Source of the DNA: Flavobacteriaceae bacterium NBU2977
Lineage (GTDB): Bacteria > Bacteroidota > Bacteroidia > Flavobacteriales > Flavobacteriaceae
DNA: 64,000 nucleotides
Direction of reading: 5' to 3'
NCBI GenBank assembly: GCA_019931105.1
Contig: JAIOUW010000001.1
Coordinates: forward strand, 124,001-188,000
In this document: piece by piece, positions 43,616 to 52,158 of the stretch
How positions within the stretch are numbered: the stretch's first letter is position 1
Layout: the number at the start of each line of letters is the position of its first letter
Notes under the pieces: generated by a model
The model's database searches: none
What the model was told of the DNA's origin: nothing
The model's input: the letters and a program-made list of their open reading frames with translations, nothing else
Translations under genes and position numbers: made by a program

Positions 43616-45088
43616 CTAGCGACTATAGTTCGGAGACTCTTTGGTAATCGTCACATCATGCGGGTGGCTTTCATTGATACCGCTCGCCGTAATCTTTATG
43701 AAGCGACCCGATTCCTGTAAGGTAGCGATGTCTTTGGCACCGCAGTAGCCCATACCGGCCCGCAGTCCGCCTACGAATTGATGGATGCTTTCATTAAGTT
43801 CCCCTTTGTAGGGCACACGCCCGACGATACCCTCGGGCACCAGTTTTTTAATGTCGTCTTCGACATCTTGAAAATAGCGGTCTTTTGAACCTTGCTTCAT
43901 GGCTTCGACAGAGCCCATTCCACGGTACGATTTAAACTTTCTTCCTTCATAGATAATGGTCTCCCCCGGTGATTCCTTGGTACCTGCCAACAGTGATCCG
44001 AGCATCACGGTATCGGCCCCGGCGGCAATTGCTTTGGGGATATCTCCCGTATACCGGATTCCTCCATCCGCGATAACGGGAACCCCGCTTCCCTTTATGG
44101 CCGCGGCAACTTCCAGGACAGCCGAGAATTGCGGAAATCCGACCCCGGCGACGACCCGCGTGGTACAGATGGATCCGGGACCTATTCCTACCTTAACGGC
44201 ATCGGCCCCTGCCTCTACCAAATATTTGGCAGCTTCACCCGTAGCGATATTACCCACGATTACTTCAAGGTCGGGAAATTTCTTTTTTACGTCCTTTAAG
44301 ACCGACACGACCCCTTTTGTGTGCCCATGGGCCGTATCGATGACGATGGCATCGACCCCGGCATTGACCAATGCCGCCGCCCTTTCGACCGCGTCGGCGG
44401 TAACACCAAGTGCGGCCGCCACACGCAAACGACCGAATTGGTCTTTGTTGGCAATCGGTTTTTGGGTCAGTTTCGTAATATCCCTGAACGTAATCAGGCC
44501 GACCAGTTTGTAATTTTTATCGACAACGGGAAGTTTCTCTATTTTGTTTTCTTGAAGAATATCCTCGGCCTCAGCCAAAGAGGTTCCCTCGCCGACAGTA
44601 ACCAGATTCTCGGATGTCATGACTTCGGATAACGGTCGATCGTTATTTTTTTCGAAACGCAAATCCCTGTTCGTGACTATCCCTAACAGCTTTCCTTTAT
44701 CATCTACTATGGGAATGCCGCCGATACTAAATTCGGCCATATTAGCTTTTGCATCGCGAACAAGGGCATCGGCCCGCAAGGTGACCGGATCCAAGATCAT
44801 TCCGCTTTCGGCCCTTTTTACCTTTCTGACCTTCAGGGCCTGCTGCTCAATGGTCATGTTCTTGTGCAAAACCCCGATGCCACCTTCTTGGGCGATGGCA
44901 ATGGCCATTCGCGATTCGGTAACCGTATCCATGGCCGCTGAGACTATGGGCACATTGATCGTGATATTTCGTGTGAACTTTGTTTGAATGTTTACCTCGC
45001 GGGGCAATACTTCGGAAAAGGCTGGAACCAGGAGTACGTCGTCGTATGTGAGACCTTCTCCTAGGATTTTATCAAGGTGGGCTTGCAT
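43616..45088 (-). CDS. guaB: inosine-5'-monophosphate dehydrogenase
   Basis: Oxidises IMP to XMP with NAD, the committed step of GMP synthesis. The 490-residue TIM barrel holds the catalytic loop [15 protein letters not shown] (catalytic Cys in SIC), the K+ site region and the flap [12 protein letters not shown]...RVPYKG. Two CBS domains (about residues 95-210, e.g. [23 protein letters not shown] and [21 protein letters not shown]) are inserted, the usual allosteric arrangement. A -7-like TATATTTG lies on the minus strand at 45119-45112, 24 bp before the ATG. Confidence 0.98.
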   Translation of the reverse strand: MQAHLDKILGEGLTYDDVLLVPAFSEVLPREVNIQTKFTRNITINVPIVSAAMDTVTESRMAIAIAQEGGIGVLHKNMTIEQQALKVRKVKRAESGMILDPVTLRADALVRDAKANMAEFSIGGIPIVDDKGKLLGIVTNRDLRFEKNNDRPLSEVMTSENLVTVGEGTSLAEAEDILQENKIEKLPVVDKNYKLVGLITFRDITKLTQKPIANKDQFGRLRVAAALGVTADAVERAAALVNAGVDAIVIDTAHGHTKGVVSVLKDVKKKFPDLEVIVGNIATGEAAKYLVEAGADAVKVGIGPGSICTTRVVAGVGFPQFSAVLEVAAAIKGSGVPVIADGGIRYTGDIPKAIAAGADTVMLGSLLAGTKESPGETIIYEGRKFKSYRGMGSVEAMKQGSKDRYFQDVEDDIKKLVPEGIVGRVPYKGELNESIHQFVGGLRAGMGYCGAKDIATLQESGRFIKITASGINESHPHDVTITKESPNYSR

Positions 45089-45111
45089 GGCAATTAAGGA
45101 TTAATTGCGTG

Positions 45112-45119
45112 CAAATATA
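45112..45119 (-). promoter_or_regulatory. -7 element of the guaB promoter
   Basis: TATATTTG on the minus strand, an exact TAnnTTTG match 24 bp before the guaB ATG. A -33 TTTG at a suitable distance was not found. Confidence 0.4.
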
Positions 45120-45138
45120 GTGTTTTTTGAGGCAGCTT

Positions 45139-45645
45139 TTACGCCTGTTCAAAAGTCTTCGGACTATTTAAGGTTTGGCTCAGTACCAGTAGGGCCGAAA
45201 CCGCAAAAGTGGCGGTCATCAACATACCCGAAAACATGACGACGTACTTCATCCAAAGTATGCCGGACCGCAACAGGTAAATGCCCCCGAAGGTCATTAT
45301 GACGGAAAAAAAAGGTTCAATGGTCAAAAACAGTTTCAACGTTTTGGAGGCCTTGGTAATCCAGACCAGAGCGCCCAATAAGAAGAAAATAAGCGACATC
45401 GAAAGAATGTGGGTGTGCACGATGGTCAACATTTCCCTTTGACTTTTCTTGAATTTCATGACTTCTGCTTCCTCATCGGCTTCGTTACCCAAGTAGTTTT
45501 CTTCCATTCCCACGGGGTCGGTGCTGCCCGTCTCAGAAACGAAGAACAGCCCTGTAAAAAATCCGATGGAAAGAACAACGACAAAGCAAGCGATAAAGGC
45601 CCTGATTTCTTTGGGAAGAGTGCCCAGAAGTCCGTTGTACCGCAT
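45139..45645 (-). CDS. four-helix membrane protein with an HxH motif
   Basis: A 168-residue inner-membrane protein with four predicted hydrophobic helices (about 15-37, 75-97, 104-124, 132-157) and an acidic loop between the first two (VGMEENYLGNEADEEAEVM). The only two histidines are His78 and His80 in REMLTIVHTHILSMSLIFFL, at the entrance of helix 2, a placement that would suit heme or metal binding. I do not recognise a named family. Its ATG shares a base with the stop of the FMN-binding gene (TAATG at 45645), so the two are made together and probably act together. Confidence 0.75.
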   Translation of the reverse strand: MRYNGLLGTLPKEIRAFIACFVVVLSIGFFTGLFFVSETGSTDPVGMEENYLGNEADEEAEVMKFKKSQREMLTIVHTHILSMSLIFFLLGALVWITKASKTLKLFLTIEPFFSVIMTFGGIYLLRSGILWMKYVVMFSGMLMTATFAVSALLVLSQTLNSPKTFEQA

Positions 45646-46172
45646 TAGATGATTTTATTTTCCTGAAGAATGCCGATGGTCTGCAGTAGATTATCGATAG
45701 CCCTGGTCATGGACCTTACTGAAATCGTCGCGCCCGAAATTCCATCAATATTCGATTCATGGTCCACTCGATCGTTTCCGGTCTTGCCGAAAAACTGTTT
45801 TAGCCATCGCCTGCTACCAATTTCACCACCGTATTCTTCACGGTACACGAGAACTTTTGAATTTATGACCTCCAATTTCATATTAAATATGACCAAATAA
45901 TCGAATTTGGCCGTTTTGCTCGGGGCTTGATCGACAAAAACATAACCTATTAAATCGCCGTCCTTATAGATTCCATTGAAGTTGTTCTCGGTTATTTTGG
46001 AAGGAAGCTTTTGATTCAGATTGTCGTTTACCGTAACCGACCGAAAGGATATACCGCTGACCTCAAAAGTTCTTTCGACTTCCTTGGTCACTTTTTTTTC
46101 CATTTTTTTAGGCAATCCAAATCCTAGGAGCAAAAAGGAAGCCATCAACGGCAAAACACAAATGGTCTTCAT
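45645..46172 (-). CDS. periplasmic FMN-binding domain protein
   Basis: An FMN_bind domain protein (same domain as NqrC/RnfG) of about 175 residues. The start ATG at 46172 gives a clean export signal (MKTICVLPLMASFLLLGFG); an ATG three codons earlier would lie at the predicted transcription start. The flavinylation motif is DGISGATIS (146-154 from the longer start), where the Thr of GAT is the residue that ApbE transferases modify with FMN. After the signal there is a Lys/Glu-rich linker, then one FMN_bind domain. It should be a periplasmic electron carrier. It is encoded between an outer-membrane porin-like protein and a four-helix membrane protein. Confidence 0.87.
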   Translation of the reverse strand: MKTICVLPLMASFLLLGFGLPKKMEKKVTKEVERTFEVSGISFRSVTVNDNLNQKLPSKITENNFNGIYKDGDLIGYVFVDQAPSKTAKFDYLVIFNMKLEVINSKVLVYREEYGGEIGSRRWLKQFFGKTGNDRVDHESNIDGISGATISVRSMTRAIDNLLQTIGILQENKII

Positions 46173-46185
46173 CGAACGCATGCGA

Positions 46186-46193
46186 CAAATATA
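46186..46193 (-). promoter_or_regulatory. possible internal -7 element before the FMN-binding gene
   Basis: TATATTTG on the minus strand, ending 13 bp before the ATG at 46172. It supports that ATG over the one at 46181, which would coincide with the start of transcription. No -33 partner is visible, so the gene may depend mainly on read-through from the porin gene. Confidence 0.35.
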
Positions 46194-46256
46194 ATTATTT
46201 GGAATTAATCTTAATAAAAACGAAGTATTTTTAGTACTTAAAATTTCATAGCATAG

Positions 46257-47438
46257 CTAGAACCATACCCCAATACCCAGATTGAGTCGATTTTTCACCC
46301 CCTCGGTACCCTCCAACAAGTTACTTCTGAATTGATAGTCGCCTTTTACCACGACACCCGGGGCAATATGATAAGAAAGACCCGTGGTCACATCGGTTCT
46401 ATCGTAGGTCTCGTTTCGTTGCAGTGACCCTTCGGTGTCGGCATGTGTATCGAACCTTTCGTACCGGACAAAGGCGAATAATTTCTGCTTCTTTACGGTC
46501 GGAAGAAGGTTATAGCCCCCCTCAACATAAAAGCCTTGTAAAGCGCTACCGAGATCTCTTCCTGTAATGCTGTTGTATGGCCCGGTATCGCTCAGTGAGG
46601 CATGGATAAACTGACCTCTGGCCGTAAATCTTCGATAAGCATAGCGTGCGTCAAGGCCGATCATCGAAATACCGATATTCGCACCATTGATTTCCTCTAC
46701 ATCATCTGCAGCTTGGGTCTTTCCGAAATAACCTGACAAACCCAATCGAAGCCCCGGTATACCATAATAGTCTATTTTGGCTGAAAGCGTGGGACTGTCC
46801 ACGGTGGATTTAATTCCTTTTTGCCGACCGCCGCGTAATCCACTTGAGCCTTGCAAAAACCCTGAAACTCCACCTTCGCCATCAGCCTCGGTCGATTTGA
46901 AACCATTGAAGACATAGACTTGATATCCCAAGGATACATCGTTCAGGCGACCACTCACGCCAACACCGAGCTCGCGCCAAGTGGTCGGCACGATGGCATT
47001 GTCCATTGCCGGACGCTCCACCCCGTTAAAGGTCGTGGGTTCGTGATATTCGTTTATTATGCCCATGGGCACCAACATCAAACCACCGCGCAAGTTCACA
47101 TTATTGGCGACGTTATAGTTGACAAAAGCCTGTTCGACAAAAACTTCCTCTACATGCTCAAATTCAATCTCGGTAAAGAATTGAACCTTGTCGGTAAAAC
47201 GATACCCTAGTAACAGTACCAAACGCTGCACATCGATTTCACCGTTATCGCCCTCGGGTTGGTTGTACAACATTTCACCATAGGCCCCTACAGTAACCTC
47301 CGATCCGTAGTTTCCGGAAAGAATTCTTTGTGCGGAATTCAACTGTTTTTGCGGATCTAGCATAATCGAATCGGTACCCACTTGAGCAAATGAAAACGAC
47401 ACGAACAATACGGCAAGTGCTGAACAAATTTTAAGCAT
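46257..47438 (-). CDS. outer-membrane porin-like beta-barrel protein
   Basis: A 393-residue protein with a signal peptide (MLKICSALAVLFVSFSFA) and an alternating beta-strand pattern ending in an aromatic residue (LNLGIGVWF, C-terminal Phe), the signal for outer-membrane barrel insertion. The start of the mature part (GSEVTVGAYGEMLYNQPEG) and the internal DKVQFFTEIEFEHVEEVFVEQAFVNY and LRGGLMLVPMGIINEYHEPTTF resemble the phosphate-selective porin O/P group. No plug or TonB box is present, so it is not a TonB-dependent receptor. It leads the likely transcription unit porin > FMN protein > membrane protein; 85 bp separate it from the FMN gene. The promoter lies between two palindromes. Confidence 0.83.
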   Translation of the reverse strand: MLKICSALAVLFVSFSFAQVGTDSIMLDPQKQLNSAQRILSGNYGSEVTVGAYGEMLYNQPEGDNGEIDVQRLVLLLGYRFTDKVQFFTEIEFEHVEEVFVEQAFVNYNVANNVNLRGGLMLVPMGIINEYHEPTTFNGVERPAMDNAIVPTTWRELGVGVSGRLNDVSLGYQVYVFNGFKSTEADGEGGVSGFLQGSSGLRGGRQKGIKSTVDSPTLSAKIDYYGIPGLRLGLSGYFGKTQAADDVEEINGANIGISMIGLDARYAYRRFTARGQFIHASLSDTGPYNSITGRDLGSALQGFYVEGGYNLLPTVKKQKLFAFVRYERFDTHADTEGSLQRNETYDRTDVTTGLSYHIAPGVVVKGDYQFRSNLLEGTEGVKNRLNLGIGVWF

Positions 47439-47451
47439 GATTGGTTTATTT

Positions 47452-47474
47452 TTATTTAGATTATGTATAAATAA
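47452..47474. promoter_or_regulatory. palindromic operator 1 upstream of the porin gene
   Basis: A perfect 7-bp inverted repeat TTATTTA-N9-TAAATAA, read TTTATTTAGATTATGTATAA with the extra flanking T. It lies just downstream of the predicted transcription start of the porin gene, in the leader. The second copy (47523-47547) agrees at most positions when reversed. The form is like Fur-family boxes. Confidence 0.6.
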
Positions 47475-47490
47475 TTAATTTAAAGAAGCG

Positions 47491-47521
47491 CAAATTTAAC
47501 CCCAATTATGAAATCGACAAA
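47491..47521 (-). promoter_or_regulatory. promoter of the porin/FMN/membrane unit
   Basis: On the minus strand, TTTG at 47521-47518 (-33) and TAAATTTG at 47498-47491 (-7) with exactly 19 bp between them: the best full Bacteroidota promoter match in the window. The ATG of the porin gene is 53 bp downstream at 47438. Confidence 0.72.
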
Positions 47522-47522
47522 C

Positions 47523-47547
47523 TTTATTTATATCAATTCTAAATAAA
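47523..47547. promoter_or_regulatory. palindromic operator 2 upstream of the porin gene
   Basis: A perfect 8-bp inverted repeat TTTATTTA-N9-TAAATAAA, directly upstream of the -33 element. Its reverse complement and operator 1 share TTTATTTAGA and TATAAATAA with only five changed bases between. Binding here together with operator 1 would enclose the promoter on both sides. Confidence 0.62.
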
Positions 47548-47759
47548 ATACAAAGTTTAACATTTGAAAAACCGAAGCGATTCCCATGTAATGTCCGCAA
47601 ATGGACGTCAGGATGAAGGGACCCTCTACGTTCTATATTTTATCATGCTAAACCTGATAAGACCGTTAGCTATTGGAGGAAGGTTGTTTGCCAATGCATA
47701 TTGATTCTACCTTTCAAATCCGTGCCTATATATGACCGTCTTGAACAATGATCATCTAG

Positions 47760-47990
47760 GCAGGTTCCGATGGATCGGTAGACCAAGCGAGTGCAGTCGG
47801 AGCGTATTATGGCAATTTAGGACGAAACATCTTTCATCAAACCGATTCGGACACCCTATGTTTTCATATTTGCTTTGAACTACTTAAGAACATACTGGCC
47901 ATTGCCAAAATGGATGAAGAATGTAACCTCAACATTGGAAACACATATTTGACAATTGATTTAGAGGGGCAAGTCTTTTTAACCATCTAA
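47760..47990 (+). pseudogene. possible 3' fragment of an unknown gene
   Basis: A 76-codon open stretch with no start codon in a suitable place, running from just after a stop (47757-47759) to TAA at 47988-47990. It reads like protein (for example GAYYGNLGRNIFHQTDSDTL and FELLKNILAIAKMDEECNLN) more than random sequence does. An adjacent small frame on the same strand (ATG 47591 to TGA 47704) may belong to the same decayed gene. I cannot assign a family. Confidence 0.3.
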
Positions 47991-48014
47991 TTGAGCATAG
48001 CTTTACCAAAGCAA

Positions 48015-49199
48015 TCATTTACCAATATTATTCTCAAAAAGGAATACCCCATTCTTATTGACTATGACAATGTCGGGCCTACCATCTTTGTTGATGTCGG
48101 CAACGGTAATATTGAGTCCGATACCGGAATCATCATCTATCAAATGCTCTTTAAAGTATGGTTTTTCATCGGGCGTGAACTCGATATAGAACAAGAAGGG
48201 GTCTTCGGCATCGCCCGGGTCATTGCCATTATGTGCCAAAAACCGCTTTCCGGAAATCATTTCCGAACGCCCATCCCCATTTAAATCGGCCATAATGGTC
48301 GCATGGGTCTGTGCCGTAGTGGAGCTGATCAAATGGGTGCTGAATTTTCCGTTTTGATTTTGTTCATGCCACCAAACACCCAATTTATGGGCAGAGGCAC
48401 TGACCACATCGTTGATACCATCACCGTTTACATCGAGTACCTGCATATGGGAACAATCCTCACCGAGGTTCGTATTGTGAAAAATCCAATCTCCAGACTT
48501 TTTTTCGACCTTTCCTTCGAACCAACCTTCTTTGATCATTACATCTTCGATTCCATCGTTATTGACATCCCCATAACCGATACCGTGTGAATACCGTTCC
48601 GTTCCGGGTACATTTTCCTCGCTCAACGCGTAGCGCTTCCATTCCGTTTGTCCCTTTTCCAAAGGGGCCTGTAGCCAGATTATCTGCTTTTTATCGACAT
48701 CGCCACAGAGTATTTCAAGCCTTCCATCACCATCCATATCGACAAATCCGGGGGATTCGTTCGCAATGCCCACGGAATCCGCGATGATATGTTTTTTCCA
48801 TTCGCCAGGTTCATTCTTCGGATTCTCGAACCAAAAAGCGGGTTTTCCGGGATAATCGATTACTATCACATCATCCCACCCGTCAAGATTCACATCCATA
48901 CCGAGATTGAGAAAGGATTCGCTGTATTCCTTATAAGGGTCAAACGTACGTGATGGGGCCATTTCATGGCGTGTCCAATTGGGTGCCTCAAACCAATAAT
49001 AGCCCGCCACGATATCCAATTGCCCATCATTGTTCAAATCGGCCACTGCGCTGCCTTCAGAAATAAAATCCCTTGTAATGGTGGTTTTCTTGAAATGTTT
49101 AGAGGTACCCTGCTGTCCATTGGCCGACCACAGACCGATTAGCAAGACGAACAATGAGATAGGTACCGACGAAAACCGCAAATAGAATGTATCTTTCAT
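48015..49199 (-). CDS. exported FG-GAP/VCBS repeat protein
   Basis: A 394-residue protein with a signal peptide (PISLFVLLIGLWSANGQQ) and seven FG-GAP/VCBS-type blades, each with a calcium-binding DxNxDGxxD loop: VADLNNDGQLDIV, DVNLDGWDDVI, DMDGDGRLEIL, DVNNDGIEDVM, DVNGDGINDVV, DLNGDGRSEMI, DINKDGRPDIV. It therefore forms an integrin-like seven-bladed propeller. No sorting domain is present, so it should stay in the periplasm or outer membrane. It is the last gene of a three-gene unit with the cupredoxin-dehydrogenase fusion (27 bp upstream) and the DUF1080 protein. Confidence 0.88.
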   Translation of the reverse strand: MKDTFYLRFSSVPISLFVLLIGLWSANGQQGTSKHFKKTTITRDFISEGSAVADLNNDGQLDIVAGYYWFEAPNWTRHEMAPSRTFDPYKEYSESFLNLGMDVNLDGWDDVIVIDYPGKPAFWFENPKNEPGEWKKHIIADSVGIANESPGFVDMDGDGRLEILCGDVDKKQIIWLQAPLEKGQTEWKRYALSEENVPGTERYSHGIGYGDVNNDGIEDVMIKEGWFEGKVEKKSGDWIFHNTNLGEDCSHMQVLDVNGDGINDVVSASAHKLGVWWHEQNQNGKFSTHLISSTTAQTHATIMADLNGDGRSEMISGKRFLAHNGNDPGDAEDPFLFYIEFTPDEKPYFKEHLIDDDSGIGLNITVADINKDGRPDIVIVNKNGVFLFENNIGK

Positions 49200-49226
49200 T
49201 TCACACGATGTTTTTGAGCATCTTTC

Positions 49227-52115
49227 TTAATGGTTAGTATTCGAAAGTACACTATCTATTTGTACTCGATAGTATATGTTCTCGTTCGAATCTTCACCGT
49301 TCAATTTTCTTTTTAAATCTTCCAATAGACTTTTTGATTTTGAGGTATTCATTGATCCGATTTTTCGAATGGAATAATCCAATATTTTAGGTATTTCGGA
49401 AGTTTCGGCCAATTTCAGGGCACGCTCCATATCCAAATCGATCAAGGGTTCAAAAGCATACCATAACATCAAAGGCAGGTTATGATCGCCCGCATCTTCA
49501 CTTCTATGCAAAAGCCCCTGAACGGTGTTCCATCGTTCTTTCGGCGGTAATCTCAACAAGCCGGAGACAAGATAAAGTCTTACCAAAGGCGAAGAATCTT
49601 TTTCAGCTATTTGGCCAAAACGCGCCATTGTTTGTTCGGAAACCATTTTATCTTCACTCATCAATTGTATGGCCCAACTTCTAAGGTACTCGTTCTTGTT
49701 TTCCAATAAATCGTTCAAATCGCTTTCAGAAAGGCCATTGGTTACATGAAGTGTCCATAAAGCGCGTAGCTTTCGGGTCACATCCGGGTTTTCATTCAAT
49801 ATTTTTTTCAGGGCCGAATGTACCTCCGGATTTCCACCTCTTTCCTGCAAGATCGTCCTGGCCTGCCTCACATACCATTCATTGGGATGGAGCTGATACT
49901 CTACCAGATCAAGGTCGGATGCCTTCGTCAGATCGACCTGCACCCACTTATCATCCTTATGTGTAATCTTAAAGATACGGCCCAACGTTTTATCGTGTAC
50001 ATCGGGGTTTGGACTATGACATTGGTTTTGGTCGTACCAATCGATAGCAAACACAGAACCGCTGGGGTCGTATTTGAAATTCAGCCATTGCGACCACGAA
50101 TCGTTCATTACCAAAAAATCTTTGTTGTGGGAGGCCACATAGCCCGAGCCCGAACGCGTAAGTTGATCATTGTTCAATCGTGCGCCATTGATATTGTTCA
50201 TAAAAATGGTATTGCGGTAGTGATCGGGCCAAGTATCGCCACCGAGATAGATCATCGCCCCGGCATGGGCATGCCCCCCGCCGGCGGCGGCAGACCTAAA
50301 GTTGCCGGCATGGGGGCCGCGATCGCCCAAATAATGGACGTGATCACCAATGGTCTTGATATCGTCATAGGTATAGGCATTAAAATGTTCGCCCCCTTGA
50401 CGTTGATATCGAGCACCCTGAACGATATGGTACATGTGCGGAATCACGCAGACCGTTATGAACGCATGCCCATAATCATTGAAGTCGATACCCCAAGGGT
50501 TGCTGGTACCTTCTGAAAAAATCTCGAACTCATGTTTGGTCGGATGGTAACGCCAAACCGCCGCGTTTAATTTCGTACGTTCTTTATCAGAAGCTCCGGG
50601 CTTGCCCACATTGGAATGGGTAAAGACCCCATGTACGCCGTATAGCCAACCATCGGGTCCCCATCTTAGATTATTAAGTACCTCGTGGGTATCTTCAAGC
50701 CCCCAGCCATCGAGCAGAATTTGAGGTGGACCGGAAGGTTTATCATTGGCATCATCGACCGGAATAAACAGCAAATAGGGCGCGGCACCTACCCAGACAC
50801 CACCCATGCCTACTTCGATTCCGCTGGCCAGATTCAGACCTTCGATAAAAACCTTTCGCTTGTCCAAGGTTCCGTCGCCATTGGTATCTTCAAAAATCAA
50901 GATTCGATCTCTTCCTTTTCCCTCGGCTGCCGGTACGGGGTAAGTATGCCCCTCGACTACCCAAAGCCTTCCACGGGCATCGATCGTAAAACTAATCGGC
51001 CTTACAACATCAGGTTCTGATGCCGCAAGGGTTATTTTGAAATCCTCGGGCAATGTCATGGCTTTCGCCGCCTCTTTTCCCGAAAGTCCAGAATTGATGA
51101 TCGGATCCAACGGGGGAAGCACAATAATATCTTCTTGGTTCAATTCATTCGTAAAAGTCGGACGGCTAGGGTAAAAGCGGAAATCGTCAAAACTGATATG
51201 TGCCCATTTATCATCGCCGATATATGGAATGGGCGAAGTACCCGTTTCGTTATCGACAATTCGAATGAATATCTCTTTATTCAAATAATCGCCCAAATCG
51301 ACCACCACAGGTTGCAAGGTAGCCCTGCCCTGCCCGGTCGATGTAAAAACCACTTCATCGGTACCTGCCAAGACCAACTCGACACGGGTATCTGCCAGTG
51401 CCCCACCTGAAACCTTGAATGCTGCAAAGGGATGCGTAATTTCAAAAGGAACGGAAGTCAGCGTTCCTTTTAGTTTATAGTTCATTGTGCCACCACTGCT
51501 CAAAAAATAATCCCCGTCAAGACCAATCTTTACATCCTTTTCATGTACTGTGGATGGATTATTGAACAACGGGGCTTCAAAGGCTTCCCCCTCGGATTTC
51601 CAATCGCTCAGATTGCCCCGTTCAAAACCTACGTTCAAGGGTTTGTCATTTTTTACGGGAACAATGCCGACAACGGTGGGTGCGACTATTTCGCCTTCGG
51701 TAATTTCAAATTTTCCGACCATCCCTGCAGCCCGATGACCGGGAACGGTGCAGTAATACGTATCGTCTGAGGTCGCAATAAAAACAATGCTTGTGCTCGA
51801 CCCCTTCTCTAACAAGGTTTCGCTTTTTATACCTAGTTTTTCCATGGCCACATCATGGGTCATGACTTCACCATTGGTAATGGTAATACGAACCCGGTCG
51901 CCCTTGTTCGCCCTCAGAGTAGGGTTTCTCGTGCCGTCTTGTGCAAAATAACCCAACATGGTCGCCTCAAGGGCATAATCGCGATCGATTCGATCGTCAT
52001 TTTCGACTTCCTGCGCCTCGGAAGTCTCTTTTTCCTTAGGTCGGCATGAGACAATTATACCTATAAGGACTATTGCGAGCATTGTTCGAAATGCCAATCG
52101 ATTGCTATTCTTCAT
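49227..52115 (-). CDS. lipoprotein with cupredoxin, dehydrogenase propeller and HEAT-like domains
   Basis: A 962-residue lipoprotein (IIVSC, Cys24). Residues ~47-138 form a blue-copper cupredoxin (plastocyanin/auracyanin type) with all type 1 copper ligands: His87 in MTHDV, Cys122 and His127 in YYCTVPGH, Met132. Residues ~155-330 are a jelly-roll-like segment; ~350-760 are the PVC-type 'membrane-bound dehydrogenase' propeller (FTIDARGRLWVVEGHTYP, LNNLRWGPDGWLYGVHG, GTSNPWGIDFNDYGHAF); ~780-930 carry HEAT-like helices (RKLRALWTLHVT, EYLRSWAIQLM). Relatives usually end in a cytochrome c (CxxCH); none is found here, so the cupredoxin may replace it as electron acceptor. It lies between the DUF1080 and FG-GAP genes in the same unit, suggesting periplasmic oxidation of a sugar or alcohol. 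Confidence 0.82.
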   Translation of the reverse strand: MKNSNRLAFRTMLAIVLIGIIVSCRPKEKETSEAQEVENDDRIDRDYALEATMLGYFAQDGTRNPTLRANKGDRVRITITNGEVMTHDVAMEKLGIKSETLLEKGSSTSIVFIATSDDTYYCTVPGHRAAGMVGKFEITEGEIVAPTVVGIVPVKNDKPLNVGFERGNLSDWKSEGEAFEAPLFNNPSTVHEKDVKIGLDGDYFLSSGGTMNYKLKGTLTSVPFEITHPFAAFKVSGGALADTRVELVLAGTDEVVFTSTGQGRATLQPVVVDLGDYLNKEIFIRIVDNETGTSPIPYIGDDKWAHISFDDFRFYPSRPTFTNELNQEDIIVLPPLDPIINSGLSGKEAAKAMTLPEDFKITLAASEPDVVRPISFTIDARGRLWVVEGHTYPVPAAEGKGRDRILIFEDTNGDGTLDKRKVFIEGLNLASGIEVGMGGVWVGAAPYLLFIPVDDANDKPSGPPQILLDGWGLEDTHEVLNNLRWGPDGWLYGVHGVFTHSNVGKPGASDKERTKLNAAVWRYHPTKHEFEIFSEGTSNPWGIDFNDYGHAFITVCVIPHMYHIVQGARYQRQGGEHFNAYTYDDIKTIGDHVHYLGDRGPHAGNFRSAAAGGGHAHAGAMIYLGGDTWPDHYRNTIFMNNINGARLNNDQLTRSGSGYVASHNKDFLVMNDSWSQWLNFKYDPSGSVFAIDWYDQNQCHSPNPDVHDKTLGRIFKITHKDDKWVQVDLTKASDLDLVEYQLHPNEWYVRQARTILQERGGNPEVHSALKKILNENPDVTRKLRALWTLHVTNGLSESDLNDLLENKNEYLRSWAIQLMSEDKMVSEQTMARFGQIAEKDSSPLVRLYLVSGLLRLPPKERWNTVQGLLHRSEDAGDHNLPLMLWYAFEPLIDLDMERALKLAETSEIPKILDYSIRKIGSMNTSKSKSLLEDLKRKLNGEDSNENIYYRVQIDSVLSNTNH

Positions 52116-52158
52116 AATCTATAAAAGCCGTTATTTATCAACGACTATGATGCCATAA

